Assembly: GCF_001879695.1 (NCBI RefSeq)
Contig: NZ_MNBL01000030.1
Span: 1-43,853, forward strand
DNA length: 43,853 bases
Direction of reading: 5' to 3'
Source: Nioella sediminis
GTDB taxonomy: Bacteria; Pseudomonadota; Alphaproteobacteria; Rhodobacterales; Rhodobacteraceae
Each line of letters opens with the position of its first letter. Position 1 is the first letter of the stretch. Below are positions 16,928-24,548 of the stretch, piece by piece. The translations under genes were made by a program, and so were the position numbers. The notes under the pieces are model-generated. The model was not told the DNA's origin, did no database searches, and worked only from the letters and a program-made list of their open reading frames with translations.

Positions 16928-18793
16928 CTACCCGCCCTCTCTGATCCGGGCCATTTCAGCCTTCAGCGCCTCTTCGAATTCCTCCCGGAATTCGGCCACC
17001 CGCGCGATATATTCCTCGTTTTCATGCGGAGGCACGTCCAGCCGGTGCACATCCGCCACGCGGATCATCGCCTCCCGATCCTGGGCATTGAACGCCGCAA
17101 TCATCGCCTCGGACCGCGCGCGGTCTGTCCCGAATGCCTCGATCATCGAGCGGCCCATGCGCAGGCTGCTGTCATAGGTTTCGCGGATGATATCGCGGCA
17201 GCCATGCTGCCAGAGGTCATAGACATGGTCGCGGTCGGTCGCCCGCGCGATCACGTGGACATTGGGATAGGTCGAGGTGACGTGGTGCACGATCTGGGTG
17301 ATCCCTTCGCGGTCGTCAATGGCCACCACCAGCACCCTGGCCTCTGCAATCCCCGCCGCGTGCAGCAGGTCGGGCCGGGTCGCATCGCCATAGAAAATCC
17401 GCGCGCCGAAGCGGGCCATGATGTCGAGCCTGCGGGACGAATAATCGATCACCGTCGTCTGATAGCCCGCCGCCCGCGCGATCCGGTCCACAAGCCCGCC
17501 GATCCGGCCCGCGCCCGCGATGATGACATTGGAGCCTTCGGGCATCTCGTCCGCGTCCCGTTCGGCTTCATGGGTAAAACGGGGACGGATCACCTTGTCG
17601 TAAAGGATGAAAAGCGCCGGGGTCAGCAGCATCGACAGCGCCACGACCAGCAGCAACTGTTCGGCCAACGGTCCGGGAATGACCGCATTGGCCACGGTGA
17701 AGGACAGCAGGACAAAGCCAAACTCCCCCGCCTGCGCCAGCCCGAGGGCGAAGAGCCATTTGTCCGCGCCCCGCAGCTTGAAGAGATAGGCCAGAACCAG
17801 CAGCACCGCGACTTTCAACGCCATCAGGCCAAGCGTCAGGGCAATCGTGGTGCCGAGATTCTCCGCCAGCAGCGCGAAGTTGATCCCTGCGCCCACGGTC
17901 ATGAAAAAGAGGCCAAGCAACAGGCCCCGGAACGGGTCGATATCGCTTTCCAGCTCGTGCCGGTAAGGCGAATTGGCCAGAACAACGCCCGCAAGGAAGG
18001 TGCCAAGCGCGGGCGACAACCCGACCAGCGACATCAGAAGCGCGATGCCGATCACCATCATCAGGGCAGTTGCCGTGAACAGCTCTCGCAGATTGGCGAC
18101 CGAGATGAAGCGGAAAATCGGCGTGGTCAGGTAATTGCCCCCCGCCACCACGGCCCCGATGGCCCCAAGCGTCACCAGCGCCGTTTGCCAGCCGGACAGC
18201 CCGTCAACAAGGCTGAGGCCCGGCCCGTGGCCGTCCTCTGCCCCGTGTTCGGCGCCATGGCTCAGCGCCTCGACCAGTTCCGGCATCGCCAGAAGCGGGA
18301 TGAAGGCCAGCATCGGGATGACCGCGATATCCTGCGTCAGCAACACCGCGAAAGAGGATTGTCCGCCATCGGACCGCATCAGCCCTTTTTCGTTCAGGGT
18401 TTGCAGGACAATCGCGGTGGAGGACAGCGCGAAGACCAGCCCGATTGCCAGCGCCACCGTCCAGGGCTGCCCGAAGGCCAATGCCACGGCCATCACTGCC
18501 GCCACTGTCAGCCCGACCTGTCCGCCACCAAGCCCCAGAAGCTGCGCGCGCATGGACCACAGGTTTTTCGGCTCCAGTTCCAGCCCTACTAGGAAAAGCA
18601 TCATCACCACGCCGAACTCCGCGAAATGCTGGATCGAGATCACATCCACATGCAGCAGCGCCAGAACCGGGCTGATGGCGATCCCCGCGATCAGGTAGCC
18701 CAGAACCGACCCAAGCCCGAGCCGCGACGCAATGGGAACGGCGACGACACCGGCAATCAGGAAGATAAAGGCCAGAAGCAGAAAATCGGTCAT
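16928..18793 (-). CDS. Monovalent cation:proton antiporter-2 (KefB/KefC-type) with TrkA-N domain
   Basis: A 621-residue CPA2 transporter. About twelve hydrophobic segments span residues 1-385, including LGYLIAGIAISPVLAL, FGVVMMLFLVGLELEP and SPALGTFLAGVVLANSPYRH, the last characteristic of Kef-type proteins. A cytosolic RCK/TrkA-N Rossmann domain follows at about 405-530 (NVIIAGAGRIGGLVDRIARA, VIDYSSRR, FYGDATRPDLL). Kef systems export potassium in exchange for protons and are gated through the nucleotide-binding domain, classically by glutathione adducts. The start ATG of MTDFLLL has GGGGGACC upstream. It is divergent from the OmpA-type lipoprotein gene, across a 222-base spacer in which I see no further gene. 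Confidence 0.92.
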   Translation of the reverse strand: MTDFLLLAFIFLIAGVVAVPIASRLGLGSVLGYLIAGIAISPVLALLHVDVISIQHFAEFGVVMMLFLVGLELEPKNLWSMRAQLLGLGGGQVGLTVAAVMAVALAFGQPWTVALAIGLVFALSSTAIVLQTLNEKGLMRSDGGQSSFAVLLTQDIAVIPMLAFIPLLAMPELVEALSHGAEHGAEDGHGPGLSLVDGLSGWQTALVTLGAIGAVVAGGNYLTTPIFRFISVANLRELFTATALMMVIGIALLMSLVGLSPALGTFLAGVVLANSPYRHELESDIDPFRGLLLGLFFMTVGAGINFALLAENLGTTIALTLGLMALKVAVLLVLAYLFKLRGADKWLFALGLAQAGEFGFVLLSFTVANAVIPGPLAEQLLLVVALSMLLTPALFILYDKVIRPRFTHEAERDADEMPEGSNVIIAGAGRIGGLVDRIARAAGYQTTVIDYSSRRLDIMARFGARIFYGDATRPDLLHAAGIAEARVLVVAIDDREGITQIVHHVTSTYPNVHVIARATDRDHVYDLWQHGCRDIIRETYDSSLRMGRSMIEAFGTDRARSEAMIAAFNAQDREAMIRVADVHRLDVPPHENEEYIARVAEFREEFEEALKAEMARIREGG

Positions 18794-19015
18794 GATGGTC
18801 CCCCGTTCGTTGTAATCCACGCTAGGGCCACCACAGCGAAAAACAACCCGCGATTGCTGCCATCTGGCCTGCAGTTCACGTCACGCGGGAGCGGCCCCAC
18901 CTGCGCGGGTTTCCGCCTGACCGCAGTTTATCGCTACCGGAGCGGAAATCCGCTGCTATAGTCCGGCGAAACCCCGCATCAGACCGGGTCCAGGACTATT
19001 GGGAAAGGCAGCACA

Positions 19016-19672
19016 ATGAACACCCCCTTCCGTATTCTTTCGATCAGCCTGATATCGGCCATCGGCCTTGCCGCCTGTGAACCGGCCTATCTTCAGGACC
19101 CGAACCAGAACCGCACCCGTGACGGGGCCATCATCGGCGGGATGCTGGGGGCCTTTCTCGGGGCGGCGGCGGATGATGACAACCGGGGCCGCAATGCCGT
19201 GCTCGGCGCTGCGGCGGGGGCGGCTCTCGGCGGGGCAATCGGCTATTCGCTGGATCAGCAGGCCGCCGATCTGCGCGCCTCGATGGCCAATGAGAACATC
19301 GTCATCGACAACCGGGGCGATCACCTGATGGTCACCATGCCCGATGGTATCCTCTTTGACACCGACAGCGCCGCGATCCGGGCGGGCCTTCAGGCTGATC
19401 TGCGCGCCATGGCCCGCAACCTGCAGCAATACCCCGCCTCGACCGTGGACGTGATCGGCCATACCGACAACACCGGGTCCGCCGAATACAACCAGGATCT
19501 TTCGGCCCGCCGCGCCAGCGCCGTGGCCGGGGTGCTTCTGGAACAGGGCGTCGATCCGGCCCGCGTGCGCAGCTTTGGCCGGGGCGAGAACGAGCCGGTG
19601 GCGACGAACCTGACACCCGAGGGCCGTCAGCAGAACCGCCGGGTCGAGATCATCATCCGCCCGACCAGCTAA
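19016..19672 (+). CDS. OmpA-family outer-membrane lipoprotein (YiaD-like)
   Basis: A 218-residue lipoprotein. The signal MNTPFRILSISLISAIGLAA ends in a lipobox with C21 as the lipid-bearing residue. A glycine-zipper segment follows (about residues 39-78: AIIGGMLGAFLGAAAD and AVLGAAAGAALGGAIGYSL), then a C-terminal OmpA/MotB peptidoglycan-binding domain (about 105-215) with FDTDSAAIRAG, VIGHTDNTGSAEYNQDLSAR and NRRVEIIIRP. Such proteins tether the outer membrane to the peptidoglycan. It is transcribed alone, ahead of the regulator gene. A TATAGT hexamer at 18957 is a possible -10 element, without a good -35. Confidence 0.93.
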   Translation: MNTPFRILSISLISAIGLAACEPAYLQDPNQNRTRDGAIIGGMLGAFLGAAADDDNRGRNAVLGAAAGAALGGAIGYSLDQQAADLRASMANENIVIDNRGDHLMVTMPDGILFDTDSAAIRAGLQADLRAMARNLQQYPASTVDVIGHTDNTGSAEYNQDLSARRASAVAGVLLEQGVDPARVRSFGRGENEPVATNLTPEGRQQNRRVEIIIRPTS

Positions 19673-19702
19673 GCAGACGCTTTTTCTGGACTTCCCTCGA
19701 TC

Positions 19703-19721
19703 TGGTCATTTAACCTGACCA
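19703..19721. promoter_or_regulatory. Putative operator of the FadR/GntR-family regulator
   Basis: TGGTCA (19703-19708) and TGACCA (19716-19721) form an inverted repeat with a 7-base spacer, 19 bases before the ATG of the downstream regulator gene. FCD-type GntR proteins (PdhR, LldR, GlcC) recognise TGGT...ACCA half sites, though usually more closely spaced. The position between the OmpA gene and the regulator fits autorepression. Confidence 0.6.
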
Positions 19722-19739
19722 ATCAGAGGGAGGTCCACC

Positions 19740-20507
19740 ATGCCATTCCAGCGCATCGACGCAGAGAAGCTGTCGCAATCCGTTGTTCGCCAGATCGAGC
19801 AGCTGATCCTGCGGGGTATCCTGCGCCCCGGTGAACGCCTGCCATCCGAGCGGGAACTGTCGGAACGGCTCGGCGTGTCGCGCCCCAGTCTGCGCGAGGC
19901 GATTGCCGAATTGCAGGACCGTGGCCTGCTGGCGACCCGTGCCGGGGCTGGCATCTATGTGGCCGATGTTCTGGGCAGCGCCTTCTCCCCCGCCCTGATC
20001 CGCCTGTTCGCGTCCCATGATCAGGCGGTTCTGGACTATATCGGCTTCCGCCGCGACCTGGAGGGTGTCGCCGCCGCCCGCGCCGCCGAGGCGGGCACCG
20101 ATACCGATCTCAAGGTCATCGACACGATCTTTCATAAGATGGAACAGGCCCACAGCAAGCGGAACCCGTCCGACGAGGCCGAATTGGATGCGCAGTTCCA
20201 CCTCGCCATCATCGAGGCCAGCCATAACGTGATCATGCTGCACATGATGCGGTCTATGTTCGACCTGCTGAAAGAGGGCGTGTTCTACAACCGTCAGGTC
20301 ATGTTCAAACAGCGCAACACCCGCGATATCCTGCTGGAACACCACCGCGCCATCAACGACGCCATCCAGGCCCGCGACCCCGACGCCGCGCGAGAGGCGG
20401 TGAACATCCACCTGACCTTTGTCGAAGACGCGCTGGACCTGCAAAACAAGATCGCCAAGAACGAAGAAATCGCCAAACTGCGCTACGCGCATGAACAGGA
20501 TCGGTAG
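19740..20507 (+). CDS. FadR-subfamily (FCD) GntR transcriptional regulator
   Basis: A 255-residue regulator. The winged-helix domain (about residues 10-75) contains LSQSVVRQIEQLILRGIL, PGERLPSERELSERLGVSRP and SLREAIAELQDRGLL. The FCD ligand-binding domain (about 95-235) has the metal and ligand region DYIGFRRDLEGVAAARAAE, DAQFHLAIIEASHN and HHRAINDAIQARDPDAAREA, including histidines typical of divalent-metal-binding FCD proteins. PdhR, LldR and GlcC sense carboxylic acids such as pyruvate, lactate or glycolate. No metabolic operon is adjacent, so the effector is unknown. An inverted repeat just upstream may be its own operator. Confidence 0.93.
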   Translation: MPFQRIDAEKLSQSVVRQIEQLILRGILRPGERLPSERELSERLGVSRPSLREAIAELQDRGLLATRAGAGIYVADVLGSAFSPALIRLFASHDQAVLDYIGFRRDLEGVAAARAAEAGTDTDLKVIDTIFHKMEQAHSKRNPSDEAELDAQFHLAIIEASHNVIMLHMMRSMFDLLKEGVFYNRQVMFKQRNTRDILLEHHRAINDAIQARDPDAAREAVNIHLTFVEDALDLQNKIAKNEEIAKLRYAHEQDR

Positions 20508-20563
20508 GGCCAGCGACAGTTTGGTGGCGAGACCCTCGAAACGTGGAGTCGGAGAGGTAACAA

Positions 20564-21217
20564 GTGACTTGGGTTTTTAATCGTTCCGTGAACGATAATG
20601 TGTTGATTGCGGGTGGTTTTTTTGAAGCAAAAAAACCTCATCCTGATTGGTTGAAATACAACAAAGTTTCTATCGATCTTTGCGATGGTACACGGCAGAT
20701 TTCTGAGGAAGAAATGCCCCGTGAGCTTAGAATGGTCGAGAAGTGTGAACTGCCCAATATGTTCATGGCTTACGGGGGAATGTGGATCGTCGATTCATCC
20801 GCCCGCCAGATCATCGAAGATCTCGACCCTGGGCTTCACCAGTTCTTTTCCATCAATGTGCAGTTCCCGGATGGCTCTTCCCCTCCCGGGGAGTGGTTTT
20901 CGATGAACATCACGACCGTCCGCAAGACGATGATTGATGCGGAATCTGCGATCAAGCACTTGCCTCCGGCAAAGCTTCCTAAGAAGTTGCCTGACGGAAC
21001 CATTACGACCTATTGGAGTACAGGCACCAGCCTGATCGATTTCAACGCCAAACGCATCACCGTTGGACCAGACGCTGATGACGGCGCAAATCTATGGCGG
21101 GAGAAGGGGCATCAGAGAGACCTTATCCTGTTTTCGGACAAGCTTCACGATGCCTTGGAAGCGGCCGGTCTGACGACAGCAAAGACATTCCGCGCGCGGC
21201 TCTCCTCCGAACCCTGA
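20564..21217 (+). CDS. Imm11/DUF1629-like orphan immunity-type protein
   Basis: A 217-residue soluble protein translated from a GTG start with a strong GGAGAGG site. Features resemble the DUF1629/Imm11 family of polymorphic-toxin immunity proteins: the central WIVDSSARQIIEDLDPGLHQ (split here at 20 residues) with FFSINVQFPDG, and a C-terminal NLWREKGHQRDLILFSDKLH followed by DALEAAGL. The first 100 bases are noticeably AT-rich, with AAA/TTT runs unlike neighbouring genes, pointing to acquisition from elsewhere. No toxin gene lies next to it. The family call comes from pattern memory and is moderately secure. Confidence 0.65.
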   Translation: MTWVFNRSVNDNVLIAGGFFEAKKPHPDWLKYNKVSIDLCDGTRQISEEEMPRELRMVEKCELPNMFMAYGGMWIVDSSARQIIEDLDPGLHQFFSINVQFPDGSSPPGEWFSMNITTVRKTMIDAESAIKHLPPAKLPKKLPDGTITTYWSTGTSLIDFNAKRITVGPDADDGANLWREKGHQRDLILFSDKLHDALEAAGLTTAKTFRARLSSEP

Positions 21218-21601
21218 AGCGGTCTCCGGTGCCCCACGCCAGCGAACTGCCCGCATATTCGCTCCCCTTCAGCCCGTCGAAGGACTTGGCGCGGGCGAAC
21301 GCCTCGTCCCTCTCGTGAAGCCTCGCGAACGGAAGCGAACCTGCATGGCGCGTTTCAAGGACGGTGGCGACGCGGTTTCGAAACCGCGTAAAAGGGCTTT
21401 CGAAAGCCCTTCCCCGCGCCTCCGGCGACCCGCCCGCAAAGCCATTGCCGGTCTGCCGATCGCAAGGGGCGTCCTGAAGGTCCAGCTTCAGCCCGGTGCG
21501 GTCGCGGCAAAGGGCGCGGGAGAGGTTCCCTTGAACGGTGACCTCCGCCTTCAGGACAACAGACCCGATCCCCCTGGAGCCGCACGCGCAGGCCCTCTTG
21601 C
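21218..21601. other. 384-base gene-poor stretch, possible coding remnant
   Basis: No convincing gene is present between the Imm11-like gene and the second sulfotransferase gene. On the minus strand one frame stays open through most of the interval, including the palindrome pair, and reads protein-like (for example FARLHERDEAFARAKSFDGL) but has no start codon with a ribosome-binding site. It could be a decayed gene invaded by the palindromes, or only a GC-rich open frame by chance. Confidence 0.35.
21370..21411. repeat. Paired 20-bp perfect palindromes
   Basis: ACGCGGTTTCGAAACCGCGT (21370-21389) and AAGGGCTTTCGAAAGCCCTT (21392-21411) are each perfect 20-base palindromes with a TTTCGAAA centre, separated by AA and followed by CCCCGCG. 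The arrangement (20 bp, 2-base spacer, 20 bp, CCCCGC) is the same as at 2984-3025, though the core is TTCGAA instead of TTGCAA. Confidence 0.9.
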
Positions 21602-22669
21602 CTATCTGGCCCGCCTGTTGCGCAGGAATTCCCCGAACCAGCGAAGGGCATCACGGGCCTCTTCCATCGGGCCGACCGGGGCGGACAGGGCATATCCCAT
21701 GCGCGCCATGAACCGGTGCAGCCTGCGTTCGATGCAGCGCTGATCCTCTGCCGACAACTGGTCCCGCGCGATGGCGCTGTTGCGGAACACGCGGTCTTTC
21801 ACCACCCCGCGCGAGGAATTTCCAAGCCACGGCTGGCCGTTCTTCGTCGGCTCCAGCATAGACGCATGAAAGGGGACGCCGATGAACTCCGCCAGTTGGC
21901 GCATCACCGCCTCGGTATCCGCCGTCAGCCTGTCATAATCCAGAACGAACAACTGATCCGCCGGGTAAATCGCCCACAGGCGCAACCGCTTCCGGACAGT
22001 GCGCGCAAAGGCCCCCGCGGATTGCGGCCTGTGGTCATACATCCGGGCGACATTCAGAAGCGACAGGTAATGTTCCATCGGGTCACGGGTGCATTGGATG
22101 AACCGCCCCCGCGGGCCAAGCATCCGGCGCCATTTGCGCGCGAACCGTTCATTATGCGGGGCCTTGCAGACGAAGTGGAGCCGCCCGTCCGGGATCGCCC
22201 GGCCCATGGCCAGCAGATAGGCGCCGATCACGATCCGAAACCGGGACAGCGGCACCGAATGGGCGGCAAACCCATCGACGATCAGCCGTTCGAACAGGTC
22301 CCAGTCGAACATGGAATAATCCATGCTGCCAAATCCGGTGCCGCCATGCGCGGTATAGTCGGTCAGGCTGTAATCGGTCTTGCCGCTGGCCAGCCGCCGG
22401 GTGTTTTCATTGTCCAGGAACTTGCGGGCCGCGCGGGCTGCATCCCGCCTGTCGGCCTTCATGTGGAAAAAGCGCAGCTCCTCCGGGAAGGTCACCAGAT
22501 CGGGATGGCCGTCCAGCAGGGTCAGCGGCAGGGTGGTGCCGGTCTTGGCCATGCCGCCGATCACGGTCGCCGTCAGATCGACGGAAAAGATCGGCTCCAG
22601 CAGTTCGAGGCTGGATCTTGCGTGATCCTGTGGCGGCAAAACAGGCCCTCCCGATCGGTGTCCGGTCAT
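21602..22669 (-). CDS. Sulfotransferase family protein
   Basis: A 355-residue PAPS-dependent sulfotransferase. The 5'-phosphosulfate loop is IGGMAKTGTTLPLTLLDGHP (residues 37-56, K42) and the 3'-phosphate motif is FIQCTRDPMEHYLSLLNVAR, with R195 and S203. FPEELRFFHM and KAPHNERFARKWRR are also family-like. It differs from the smaller sulfotransferase at 10776 and resembles the Sulfotransfer_3 group. The start is set at MTGHRSGG with GAGG upstream; the frame remains open for 34 further codons that overlap a hairpin-rich region. Its substrate is unknown and no glycan gene is adjacent. Confidence 0.85.
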   Translation of the reverse strand: MTGHRSGGPVLPPQDHARSSLELLEPIFSVDLTATVIGGMAKTGTTLPLTLLDGHPDLVTFPEELRFFHMKADRRDAARAARKFLDNENTRRLASGKTDYSLTDYTAHGGTGFGSMDYSMFDWDLFERLIVDGFAAHSVPLSRFRIVIGAYLLAMGRAIPDGRLHFVCKAPHNERFARKWRRMLGPRGRFIQCTRDPMEHYLSLLNVARMYDHRPQSAGAFARTVRKRLRLWAIYPADQLFVLDYDRLTADTEAVMRQLAEFIGVPFHASMLEPTKNGQPWLGNSSRGVVKDRVFRNSAIARDQLSAEDQRCIERRLHRFMARMGYALSAPVGPMEEARDALRWFGEFLRNRRAR

Positions 22670-22701
22670 GGTTCGGCCTCGACCTAGCAGAGGCCAGAGG
22701 G

Positions 22702-22775
22702 CCGGGCTAGCCCGGAAATCCGGGGACACCCGGGCCTTGTCATCGCAATCTTCGGACCCTTGCGACGACAAGGCC
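22702..22775. other. Palindrome and long hairpin in a divergent spacer
   Basis: CCGGGCTAGCCCGG (22702-22715) is a perfect palindrome. It is followed by a long inverted repeat: the arm at 22733-22748 (GGCCTTGTCATCGCAA) pairs with 22760-22775 (TTGCGACGACAAGGCC), with one mismatch and an 11-base loop. Both sit just upstream of the divergently transcribed sulfotransferase and small exported-protein genes. There is no U-run, so a terminator is not indicated; a leader-RNA structure or a protein-binding site is possible. Confidence 0.7.
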
Positions 22776-22907
22776 GCCGGGGCCGCTGCGGATCGCAGCG
22801 TGGAAAACAGGCCCCGGACGCAGGGCGTTCCCGACGGACCGAGGCGGGCAACCCGCCTGTCCGAAGGGGCCGTTCACGCCGCCCGCGAACCCTGCTACCA
22901 TATCGCC

Positions 22908-23336
22908 ATGCGTGCCCTGGTCCTCCTCGCTATTCTCACCTCTCCCGCCCATGCCTGGCAGGCGGGCAGCGAGGGGCGGGTCTGTACGCTCCGCCATTCC
23001 GGTCCCGCCGCCGATGTTTGGCTCACCTATGACCCTGACGGGCCGCTCTATTCCATCACCGTGACCACGCCCGCGCCATGGCCCGACGCCCCCGTTTTCG
23101 GCCTGCAGTTCGACGGGTCCCGCCCCAACATCATCACCACCACCCGGCACGAGCGGGACGAAACTGGCCACAGCCTGACGGTTACCGACCAGGGCTTCGG
23201 CAACGTGCTCGACGGGCTGGAATACAACCGGACGGCCACCGCCTTTGCCGGGCAGGGCCTCGCGCAGATCGACCTGACCGGGGCCGCGCCCGAGGTGCAG
23301 ATCTTTCGCGCCTGCACCACCATCCCCTCGGTCTAG
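22908..23336 (+). CDS. Small exported hypothetical protein
   Basis: A 142-residue protein with signal peptide MRALVLLAILTSPAHA cleaved before WQAG. The mature region has two cysteines (C26 in GRVCTLRH and one near the end in FRACTTIPSV) that could form a disulphide, and alternating hydrophobic residues suggesting a beta-rich fold. No family is recognised. It opens a run of four small envelope-type genes on the same strand. The start is the ATG at the signal peptide, although no strong ribosome-binding site is visible; upstream in-frame codons read as non-coding. Confidence 0.7.
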   Translation: MRALVLLAILTSPAHAWQAGSEGRVCTLRHSGPAADVWLTYDPDGPLYSITVTTPAPWPDAPVFGLQFDGSRPNIITTTRHERDETGHSLTVTDQGFGNVLDGLEYNRTATAFAGQGLAQIDLTGAAPEVQIFRACTTIPSV

Positions 23337-23409
23337 ACGAAGCCAGACGAAAATTGAACCGCCACGCCCGGTGCCGCGACCCATGGTCAGGAACCAAGGG
23401 AAGCCAACC

Positions 23410-23679
23410 ATGCGCCGGATCGCCAGCCTCTTCTGCACCGCCCTCAATCTGGGCCTGACCGGCCCGGCCATCGCCCATACCGACGGCCCGGTTCTGGCTG
23501 CCCCCACACCCGCAAGCCTCCACCTGCCCGCCGCGCTGGCCCAGGACACCCCCGCCTGTCACAGCGCCGTGTTTCACGCGGGCCAGTATCCAGCTGATCC
23601 GCTGACCGTGGACAGCATCACCTGCCTCGATACCAGCTGCGACACCCGTGAAATCATCCTCTGCACCATGACGGACTGA
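23410..23679 (+). CDS. Small exported cysteine-rich hypothetical protein
   Basis: An 89-residue protein with signal peptide MRRIASLFCTALNLGLTGPA, followed by IAHTDG. The mature part has four cysteines (ACHSAV, ITCLDTSCDTRE and ILCTMTD), likely paired in the periplasm. It is translated from the ATG preceded by AAGGGA. It is 73 bases from the previous gene and 7 from the next, so the three may be co-transcribed. No homology is recognised. Confidence 0.65.
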   Translation: MRRIASLFCTALNLGLTGPAIAHTDGPVLAAPTPASLHLPAALAQDTPACHSAVFHAGQYPADPLTVDSITCLDTSCDTREIILCTMTD

Positions 23680-23686
23680 CCGAGCC

Positions 23687-23998
23687 ATGACCATGCAAGC
23701 CAATCCCCCCGCCCCCCTGCCCTGCTACGGCCAGATGATGCGCCGGATCATCTATGCGCTCTCTGCCCTGCAGGCTGTCTTGCTGGCCGTGGCCGTTCTG
23801 GTCTCGCATCGCTTCGCCATCGTGATGGCCGGACAGCCTCTGCCGATGTGGATGGCCCTGGTGGCTGGCTTGGCGCTGTCGGCTCTGCTTGTGCCCGCAC
23901 TTGCGCTTGCGCATTCCCGCGCCCACCAGCATCTGGGCATGGCCATGGCCTTGACCCCGCTGGCCGGTATGGCGGCCCTATCCGTCTATCTGAATTGA
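23687..23998 (+). CDS. Small integral membrane protein
   Basis: A 103-residue protein with three predicted transmembrane helices: about residues 19-42 (RIIYALSALQAVLLAVAVLV), 53-75 (PMWMALVAGLALSALLVPAL) and 83-102 (LGMAMALTPLAGMAALSVYL). The N-terminus MTMQANPPAPLPCYG is hydrophilic. It begins 7 bases after the preceding small exported-protein gene and is presumably in the same transcript. I recognise no family. Confidence 0.65.
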   Translation: MTMQANPPAPLPCYGQMMRRIIYALSALQAVLLAVAVLVSHRFAIVMAGQPLPMWMALVAGLALSALLVPALALAHSRAHQHLGMAMALTPLAGMAALSVYLN

Positions 23999-24119
23999 CA
24001 GTCACAAATATGAGGAGCTTGCGTTAGTATTTCTGTAACGACTCGGCCCCATGCCGGTCGATTCCATCGGGCCCGGACCTGCCGCCGGGCCTGCACACGA
24101 GTTAATTGACGAGGTTATC

Positions 24120-24506
24120 ATGCGCATCAAACTTGCCGCCTTTGCCCTTCTTCTGTCGGCCCCCGCCGCGCTGGCAGACCAGTTCATCGCCACATTTTCC
24201 AACCCGAGCCATCCGCGAAACCTGCGAATCGCAATCACTCAGCTCAATGCCAGCGGTGGCACGATCAGCACTGACAACCGCCGCCTTGCACGGGTCGGGC
24301 CGGATCGGTCCACCTGGGCCGTGATCCTCGATGGCAACGCCGCCCGCGTCTGCGTCACCCTGCGCGGCAATGAAACCGCGACCGACGCGACTGCGATGCT
24401 CTCTGGCGGTCGCTCGGAATCCGTCGCGATCACCAATAACGGTCGCCAGATGTGCCCGAATGCCGATCCCGGCGATATCGAAATCCTGCTGGTGAGTTTC
24501 GAATAA
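24120..24506 (+). CDS. Small exported hypothetical protein
   Basis: A 128-residue protein with signal peptide MRIKLAAFALLLSAPAALA cleaved before DQF. The mature part contains two cysteines (RVCVTLRG and RQMCPNAD), probably a disulphide, and otherwise beta-prone sequence. GAGG lies 5 bases before the ATG. It is convergent with the TIM-barrel gene. The function is unknown. Confidence 0.7.
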   Translation: MRIKLAAFALLLSAPAALADQFIATFSNPSHPRNLRIAITQLNASGGTISTDNRRLARVGPDRSTWAVILDGNAARVCVTLRGNETATDATAMLSGGRSESVAITNNGRQMCPNADPGDIEILLVSFE

Positions 24507-24515
24507 GACCGCAGG

Positions 24516-24539
24516 CCCGCGCACCAGTCGGGGCGCGGG
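24516..24539. terminator. Possible bidirectional hairpin between convergent genes
   Basis: CCCGCGC (24516-24522) pairs with GCGCGGG (24533-24539) across a 10-base loop, placed just after the stop of the exported-protein gene and just before the stop of the convergent TIM-barrel gene. No T-run follows on either strand, so it is a weak terminator candidate. Confidence 0.4.
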
Positions 24540-24548
24540 TCATGCCAC

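Noticed and set aside
16841-18592. 583-codon open frame opposite the KefB-type gene
   Set aside because: The translation is Arg/Gln/His-rich and has no membrane or catalytic pattern; the real gene is the antiporter on the other strand.
18957-18962. TATAGT as a promoter -10 for the OmpA-type lipoprotein gene
   Set aside because: No acceptable -35 hexamer lies 16-18 bases upstream; kept only as a remark on that gene.
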